Program-made: the position numbers and the translations under genes
Notes under the pieces: model-generated
Databases searched by the model: none
Seen by the model: the letters and a program-made list of their open reading frames with translations, nothing else
What the model was told of the DNA's origin: nothing
Assembly: GCA_023410295.1 (NCBI GenBank)
Contig: JAEYPY010000193.1
Location: forward strand, 1 to 12,935
Direction: 5' to 3'
DNA length: 12,935 nt
From: Pseudomonadota bacterium
GTDB taxonomy: Bacteria > Pseudomonadota > Alphaproteobacteria > Caulobacterales > Aquidulcibacteraceae
In this document: piece after piece, positions 9,055-12,935 of the stretch
Layout: each line of letters opens with the position of its first letter
Position numbering within the stretch: the first letter of the stretch is position 1

Positions 9055-10161
9055 TCAAGACAAGCAGTCGATCAGGTAGGTGATGCTGCGAGGGCTGGTC
9101 ATGAACGGGGCGTGCGCGCCCTTCGCCGCCCAGTACGGCGCCCAGAACCGTCGCCACGCGCCGATCGACGGCGCGGACGGCGTGCTATCGCCCACGTTCA
9201 CGAGCGTTGACGCGAACAAGCGTGCAGCCATGGCCGCGTGCGCGGGCGGACGGGCATTTTCGACGCCGCAAACCTGGTTCAGTTCAGGCTTCGCCCAATC
9301 CGGCGTCATGTATTCAGCGGTAGCGATGCGGCGACCGGCGCGGCGCATGCTGAAGATACGCGACATGCCGAGGGCGACCTTCATGGCGTAGTCGCCGACG
9401 CAGTGGCGCATGGCGCGGCCTTCGGCGGCCAGCGCTTCAGCCGTTTCGAGCGGTTCGAACGAGTAGCCTGCGAACAGGATCGGGGTGACAGCTTTGGCGC
9501 CGCGATTCTCGGCTTGCAGCTTGAGCTGAACGCGCACCAGCCAGAGCTTTGTCATGGTCAGTGCGCAAGGGATCGGCGTGCGCGGCGCCCAGCCGCGGCC
9601 GACAAGTGCATGCGCGTGGAGTTCGGCGTGCTTTGAGAAGAAGTCGTGCGCGGCCAGCACTGAGACCTGCGCTTCGGTGACGTCAGCGCCGCCAGCCCCA
9701 AGCCAGACGGCGAAGTCATCGTCACAGCGGCTACGGGCAAGCGCGACGCGATCAAGCCAGACGTGATTGGGCGCGAACTGCGCGGGGAGGCGATTCAGCA
9801 TGGCGCGGCCGAAGACTTCGTCATCAGCGGGCAAGAGCGCGCGCGCCGGCAGAGTGGCGCCGATCGCTTCCGGCGGCAGACCGCGCAGCCAACGAGGCAG
9901 GGAAAGAGTTTGGGCGATGGCGCGCAGATTGGCGCCGTCGGCGAGTTCGGCGAGCGCTCGGGCATGCGCGCTGCGATCGGCGCGGCCGCTGGCGAGCGCC
10001 ACGGCGGCGGCGGGAAAGCTCACGATAATGTCGCGAGCGCCCGCGCTGGTGTGCGCGAGCTGGCGAAGGCGCGCGCGCACAGGAACGGCGAAGCGTTCGA
10101 TGGTTTCATCGGCCGCCGCGCGCGGCTTGGTGCGCGCGGCGTTATTGATGATCTCGGTCAC
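9055..10161 (-). CDS. PcfJ-like domain protein
   Basis: Protein of 368 residues read from GTG at 10161. An SD-like GGAG (10170-10173) lies 8 bases upstream and supports this start. The C-terminal half matches the PcfJ-like pattern as I know it: EGRAMRHCVGDYAMKVALG (247-265), then IFSMRR (269-274), IATAEYM (279-285) and LNQVCGVENARPP (294-306). Conserved residues include H253, C254, Y258, G265, R273, T281, E283, Q296, G299 and N302. The N-terminal 240 residues are helical and less distinctive, with an early basic, alanine-rich stretch. PcfJ was first described on the enterococcal conjugative plasmid pCF10; relatives are widespread on bacterial chromosomes and the biochemical role is not established, so none is claimed. 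It is second in a two-gene operon, 37 bases after the small gene, and converges on the helicase gene. No PcfK-like partner is recognisable. Confidence 0.75.
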   Translation of the reverse strand: MTEIINNAARTKPRAAADETIERFAVPVRARLRQLAHTSAGARDIIVSFPAAAVALASGRADRSAHARALAELADGANLRAIAQTLSLPRWLRGLPPEAIGATLPARALLPADDEVFGRAMLNRLPAQFAPNHVWLDRVALARSRCDDDFAVWLGAGGADVTEAQVSVLAAHDFFSKHAELHAHALVGRGWAPRTPIPCALTMTKLWLVRVQLKLQAENRGAKAVTPILFAGYSFEPLETAEALAAEGRAMRHCVGDYAMKVALGMSRIFSMRRAGRRIATAEYMTPDWAKPELNQVCGVENARPPAHAAMAARLFASTLVNVGDSTPSAPSIGAWRRFWAPYWAAKGAHAPFMTSPRSITYLIDCLS

Positions 10162-10169
10162 GGGCAGTG

Positions 10170-10195
10170 CTCCGGTACAGAAGTTGAGATACCGG
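10170..10195 (-). promoter_or_regulatory. SD-overlapping stem-loop before the PcfJ-like gene
   Basis: CCGGTA at 10172-10177 and TACCGG at 10190-10195 can pair around a 12-base loop in the 37-base space between the two minus-strand genes. On the transcript the downstream arm shares two bases with the GGAG SD at 10170-10173. It could lower translation of the PcfJ-like gene unless ribosomes from the upstream gene open it. The stem is only 6 bp, so chance is possible in DNA this GC-rich. Confidence 0.3.
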
Positions 10196-10198
10196 CGG

Positions 10199-10627
10199 CT
10201 ACTGGCCGCGCACGAGCACGCGCACCGAGCGCGTCGAGGTTTCGAACATGTCGAAGGAGAAGAGCTCGAGCGCCATCTCGCGGTTCTGAGCCTCGTAGCC
10301 GATGAGGTCGGGGCCGTACTTCTCGACGACGTGCTTCAAGCTGGTGTTGGGCTTCACGGTGACCCAACGCGCCCCTTCGACCGGCTCGCCCGGGTCGGCC
10401 AGCATGGCTTCCTCCGAGCGGTAGCTCTGCTGCTTTTCCTTGATGGCGAGCTGGATGACGCCGACGCCGATCTTGCTCGATTTCTCGGTGGCGACGACGC
10501 CGCTCATCGGGCCCGGCAGCTGGATGTTGGCGTCATCCTGGAGCGCGCGGAGCTCGCTGCCGTGGTGGTGGATCGTGCGCGGGGCAACCGCGCGGCTGGG
10601 CTCTTTGTCGTTGTGATCGCGGGACAT
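10199..10627 (-). CDS. Hypothetical protein, 142 aa, upstream partner of the PcfJ-like gene
   Basis: I do not recognise the family. The start is ATG at 10627, with an SD-like GGAG (10634-10637) 6 bases upstream, and codons show the strong G/C third-position preference of a real gene in this DNA. The first 20 residues are polar and probably disordered, with a histidine run (HHH, 20-22). The middle (about 32-65) contains short hydrophobic stretches around GVVATEKSSKIGVGVIQLAI. The C-terminal part has WVTVKPNTSLKHVVEKYG (88-105) and ends in a strand-like RSVRVLVRG. There is no signal peptide or membrane segment. It is first in a two-gene minus-strand operon with the PcfJ-like gene. A long plus-strand open frame crosses the same bases, but it lacks recognisable domains and an SD, so the minus-strand reading is preferred. 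Confidence 0.65.
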   Translation of the reverse strand: MSRDHNDKEPSRAVAPRTIHHHGSELRALQDDANIQLPGPMSGVVATEKSSKIGVGVIQLAIKEKQQSYRSEEAMLADPGEPVEGARWVTVKPNTSLKHVVEKYGPDLIGYEAQNREMALELFSFDMFETSTRSVRVLVRGQ

Positions 10628-10629
10628 TT

Positions 10630-10675
10630 TTCACTCCGTTCAAGCGTCGCTGGAAATCGCGACACGCGGAGTGAA
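10630..10675 (-). promoter_or_regulatory. 9-base inverted repeat masking the SD of the 142-aa gene
   Basis: TTCACTCCG (10630-10638) and CGGAGTGAA (10667-10675) are perfect inverted repeats 28 bases apart. Inside, GTCGC (10646-10650) and GCGAC (10659-10663) can extend the stem-loop. On the minus-strand transcript the 3' arm CGGAGTGAA contains the GGAG SD and ends two bases before the ATG, while the 5' arm is a ready-made anti-SD. This could be an RNA switch controlling translation or, as DNA, a repressor operator next to the start codon. Confidence 0.45.
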
Positions 10676-10691
10676 GTGGAAATTGCAGGCC

Positions 10692-10720
10692 TTGGCGAAC
10701 CAACATTGTTTCGCCGCCAA
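10692..10720. repeat. Inverted repeat in the divergent intergenic region
   Basis: TTGGCGAA (10692-10699) faces TTCGCC (10710-10715) and then GCCAA (10716-10720), giving a 6-base GGCGAA/TTCGCC stem around 10 bases or an alternative TTGGC/GCCAA pairing. It lies upstream of both divergent genes and could be a protein-binding site or part of a leader transcript. Beyond the dyads listed here, I see no convincing -35/-10 pair in 10628-10845. Confidence 0.25.
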
Positions 10721-10764
10721 TAGCGTTCACGCTTGCAGACTCAGGCTTCGTGACCACGGTTTTT

Positions 10765-10783
10765 GGATCTCAATTTGTGATCC
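10765..10783. promoter_or_regulatory. 19-base operator-like dyad between divergent genes
   Basis: GGATCTCAATTTGTGATCC is a near-perfect palindrome centred on 10774: nine-base arms with a single T/T mismatch around one central base. It is AT-richer than the surrounding DNA and lies about 60 bases before the plus-strand ATG at 10846 and about 140 bases before the minus-strand start at 10627. Size and position suit a dimeric helix-turn-helix repressor controlling one or both transcripts. No regulator gene is evident nearby, except possibly the neighbouring unrecognised gene. Confidence 0.4.
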
Positions 10784-10845
10784 AGTACGGCCGCGAACCG
10801 ATGCTACATTACCTGCACGATGCGCCCCTCCAAGGTAGTCAGCCC

Positions 10846-11568
10846 ATGACGTCACGCAAGAGCAAGACATCGTCGTCGCCGCCGGTTGGGGCCCCGACCC
10901 CGGCTGTTTGGCCGACATCGGCGGAGGCGTGGAGCGGGCCGATAACGGCCAAGCTCTTCAAGGCGGCTGACGCCAACAGCGGCATCACTGTTTCGTTCGC
11001 CGAGGCGTACGGCGACTACATGGAAAACCACGTTCGTCCCTACCCAATTGAAGCCAGACAGGGCGAAGAGCATCGCGACTGTCGGCTGCGGGATTACAAA
11101 TTGATCCGCTGCGTCTCGGCGCGGCCGGTCTTCGTGCCGATGTGGAAGAATTCAGCGCCCTACCTGCGCGACTTCGCGGCCGTCTACGGCGTCGACCCGG
11201 CAACGGTCGTGCGGCCGCCGCTTAGCGTGGCCGACTTGACCATGAGCATCTGGCAAGCCGAGCACGAGCGGCGCAAAGAAGCGGCGGAAGCCACCGGCGG
11301 GGGCGCCTACATCGACGAGCAGCAGATACTGACGCTGATGCTCGAGGCGGGCGCGAACTACGTGCCAGCCCCGCCCGAGAAGCAGCACAGCTACGGCGTC
11401 TTCGTGAAGCGGTTCGCCGACGCCATGGTCACCTTTGGCTTGCTCGAGCCGCATCCGCCGAAAACCAAGACGCGCTACCTCAACGGAACCGAGCGCCTAC
11501 ACCAGCTGATGCTGCGTATCGAGGGCGCCTCGTTCTGCGCCGTGAAGGAGAGCCGCGATGACGCGTGA
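10846..11568 (+). CDS. Hypothetical protein, 240 aa, encoded with the TIR gene
   Basis: I do not recognise the family. The frame opens with a GTG at 10750, but that extension would run through the operator-like dyad; ATG at 10846, with AAGG at 10832-10835 ten bases upstream, is the better start. The first 25 residues are serine-, lysine- and proline-rich and probably disordered. A compact segment with VSFAEAYGDYMENHVRPYPIE (from VSFAEAYG, residues 49-56) follows. Near the middle is VCA-like text only by chance; the stronger feature is the helical C-terminal third (about 160-230), including YIDEQQILTLMLEAG and a region around KRFADAMVTFGLLEPHP that could be a winged-helix fold. There are no membrane segments. 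It overlaps the TIR gene by 11 bases, so the two are co-translated. It may sense the trigger, regulate the TIR effector or bind the nearby dyad; all three are inference. Confidence 0.7.
   Translation: MTSRKSKTSSSPPVGAPTPAVWPTSAEAWSGPITAKLFKAADANSGITVSFAEAYGDYMENHVRPYPIEARQGEEHRDCRLRDYKLIRCVSARPVFVPMWKNSAPYLRDFAAVYGVDPATVVRPPLSVADLTMSIWQAEHERRKEAAEATGGGAYIDEQQILTLMLEAGANYVPAPPEKQHSYGVFVKRFADAMVTFGLLEPHPPKTKTRYLNGTERLHQLMLRIEGASFCAVKESRDDA
11545..11550 (+). promoter_or_regulatory. Strong SD for the TIR gene
   Basis: AAGGAG, close to the ideal SD, sits 7 bases before the ATG at 11558 and lies inside the 3' end of the upstream gene. It fixes the TIR start despite the 11-base overlap and suggests that this protein can be initiated efficiently without relying only on coupling. 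Confidence 0.7.
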
Positions 11569-12925
11569 AGCTCTCCCAACAATCTTTCTGTCTTACGCTG
11601 CGGACGATGCTCAGGACGTGGGCATGGTCGCGCAATGGCTCGCTGCGCGCGACTACGATGTCTGGTTCGATCGAAAAGTGAGTGCTGGAGACGAGTGGAG
11701 ACGCACAATTGTCGACGCCATCAACAAGTCGTCGGTTTGCATCGTCTTCCTTTCAGAGCGTTCGATGCGCAGTTCGTGGGTTCTTGAGGAAGCCAAGCTT
11801 GCCGCAGACCAGAACAAGCTGTTGGCGATTGCTGTGGGAGACTTTTCGTGGAAGTCCGCGCCTAGACCTGTTTGGGATTTGGCCAATCATGTGACCCAGC
11901 TTGAGACATCGAAAGCGTTTGTGTCGTGGTTGGGTGCGGAAGTGAAGGATCGCTGCAGTTCGAGCTATCGCTTGCGTTCGACACGACGGCTCAAGCACCC
12001 AGTCTTTCAGATTGCCAAGACGCCGCGAGAACTTGCCCGATGCGATGATCAACTCGCTGGACCAGCAAGCACGTCGACTTTTTGGATCAAGAACACGCTG
12101 TCGGATTGGGCGAGCAAGCTAGATCGGCGCCCGATGTCTGATGATGAGTGTTTGTATCCTCACGAACCAGGCGATGCTGCTAAGCTATTTTTCTTGAACA
12201 GTTTCAGTCCTCGCTACAGCACTCGACTGAGACTGGTGGCAGACGCTATCGGGTCCAGTGCTGGTGTCCGGCCGTTTCCGCTGTCGCCTCCATCAAGCAC
12301 GCCCCAGGAAGCCGAGGTATTTTCGCTGTTCGACGGCGGACACAACGAGATGGCGATCAAGCGTCTCAAGGTGGTGAAGACAGATGAGGATGAAGGCGGC
12401 CTGGCAAAGGGCGCGCAGATCCACGTGGTCACTGATCCAGAGGGCGAGGTCTTGGGTTCGAGTTCGGTTTTAGAGACCGACAACGGCGACGTGTTGAAAA
12501 CTCAAGTCGCTTCTTCAGCAGATGCCAGCCCAGAGCGTCGAGAAAAGCTTATTGTCTGCATTGGTTGGCTAATCGCGTTGGCCACACTCGGCGCTCACAC
12601 TCGAGGTCGGGACCTCTATAGTTTCGTCGATCCCGAGTCAGAAGACGAAGACTTCATTTATGAGCGACTGGCCTGGTTGCCGGTTCCCGATCAGGTCTTG
12701 GACGAAGACCTAAAGGCATGCAGAGAGAGACAGCTGGGGCAGGCTGCGCGGACTCTGCGCGCAACCGCGAGTTCGGCACTACGAGCGACCGAGTGGTTAG
12801 AGAACAGTCGGTGCGTGGCTCACTCACACAAAGTGTTGTCGGATCTACTCGTCACCAGCGTGAGAGAACTATCGGCATCCGAAACAGAGCCCGCTCGTAG
12901 GTCCCCGGCGAAAGCCAAGCAGTGA
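11558..12925 (+). CDS. TIR-domain protein with an unassigned C-terminal region
   Basis: Protein of 455 residues. Residues 7-126 form a TIR domain: IFLSYAADD (9-17, strand A), YDVWFDRKVSAGDEWRRTI (33-51), a CIVFLSERS strand (61-69) and SSWVLEEAKLA (72-82). Bacterial TIR domains often cleave NAD+ or make cyclic ADP-ribose-type signals, and the catalytic glutamate lies in the S-W-x-x-x-E motif, here E78 (E77 adjacent), so activity is plausible. Residues 127-455 match nothing I recognise: a helical part (about 150-220), a strand-rich acidic part (about 235-320), a hydrophobic helix IVCIGWLIALATLG (about residue 335-348) too isolated to call membrane-spanning, and a basic C-terminal tail (PAKAKQ). 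Compared with the neighbouring genes the codons look less GC-rich, hinting at separate acquisition. Known families would make this an abortive-infection effector activated by its partner or its own C-terminal region; that role is inferred. Confidence 0.85.
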   Translation: MTREALPTIFLSYAADDAQDVGMVAQWLAARDYDVWFDRKVSAGDEWRRTIVDAINKSSVCIVFLSERSMRSSWVLEEAKLAADQNKLLAIAVGDFSWKSAPRPVWDLANHVTQLETSKAFVSWLGAEVKDRCSSSYRLRSTRRLKHPVFQIAKTPRELARCDDQLAGPASTSTFWIKNTLSDWASKLDRRPMSDDECLYPHEPGDAAKLFFLNSFSPRYSTRLRLVADAIGSSAGVRPFPLSPPSSTPQEAEVFSLFDGGHNEMAIKRLKVVKTDEDEGGLAKGAQIHVVTDPEGEVLGSSSVLETDNGDVLKTQVASSADASPERREKLIVCIGWLIALATLGAHTRGRDLYSFVDPESEDEDFIYERLAWLPVPDQVLDEDLKACRERQLGQAARTLRATASSALRATEWLENSRCVAHSHKVLSDLLVTSVRELSASETEPARRSPAKAKQ

Positions 12926-12935
12926 TGTCAATGGC
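12925..12935 (+). CDS. Possible start of a further gene in the TIR operon (3' end outside the window)
   Basis: The TIR stop TGA (12923-12925) overlaps an ATG at 12925-12927 as TGATG, a common coupling arrangement, with a second in-frame ATG at 12931. Only three codons and part of a fourth are in the window, and the upstream GGCGAAAG is a poor SD, so this may be chance. Confidence 0.2.

Noticed and set aside
9767..10723. Plus-strand open frame of 318 codons over the PcfJ-like and 142-aa genes
   Set aside because: It is antisense to two minus-strand genes with good SD sites, one carrying clear PcfJ-like motifs. Its product is alanine/arginine-rich with no recognisable domain, typical of a shadow frame in GC-rich DNA.
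10750..10845. GTG start giving the 240-aa protein 32 extra residues
   Set aside because: The extension would cover the operator-like dyad and upstream regulatory DNA; ATG 10846 has a plausible upstream AAGG and begins a typical polar N-terminus.
12573..12614. Hydrophobic stretch in the TIR protein as a transmembrane segment
   Set aside because: It is only about 14 residues long, single and flanked by charged residues, so a buried helix is more likely.

Overview
The window is GC-rich, densely coding DNA of proteobacterial, probably alphaproteobacterial, character. This rests on strong G/C third positions, frequent GTG starts, 4-base coupled overlaps and GGAG-type Shine-Dalgarno (SD) sites. 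No rRNA, tRNA, CRISPR array, insertion sequence or prophage structural gene is visible, so the organism cannot be named. Both ends cut through genes or operons. The content resembles an accessory immunity island.

Left region (2-9029, + strand): three genes are joined by two 4-base stop/start overlaps. They are (1) the C-terminal part of a large protein, with a winged-helix-like segment followed by TPR helices, as in STAND/NLR-type ATPases; (2) a 1270-residue protein with an N-terminal DUF4297/Cap4-like PD-(D/E)xK nuclease domain, a P-loop STAND-type NTPase and a roughly 750-residue C-terminal region I cannot assign; (3) a 1205-residue Upf1/Dna2-type superfamily 1 helicase whose core is split by a long coiled-coil-like insertion. 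Tight coupling suggests one complex or pathway. The best inference is an anti-phage system in which the large STAND proteins sense, the nuclease domain cuts nucleic acid, and the helicase translocates on or remodels it. I do not recognise this exact three-gene combination as a named system.

Middle region (9055-10627, - strand): two genes converge on the helicase gene. The first transcribed is an unrecognised 142-residue protein; the second is a PcfJ-like protein. Inverted repeats overlap the SD of both, and the one at the first gene is a perfect 9-base repeat. The intergenic region 10628-10845 separates this pair from the divergent right-hand genes and carries an operator-like 19-base dyad.

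Right region (10846-12925, + strand): an unrecognised 240-residue protein overlaps by 11 bases a 455-residue protein with an N-terminal TIR domain that keeps the usual glutamate. This is probably a second, TIR-based immunity module. It may continue past the window, because a TGATG overlap offers another start at 12925. The TIR gene looks visibly less GC-rich than its neighbours, suggesting separate acquisition.
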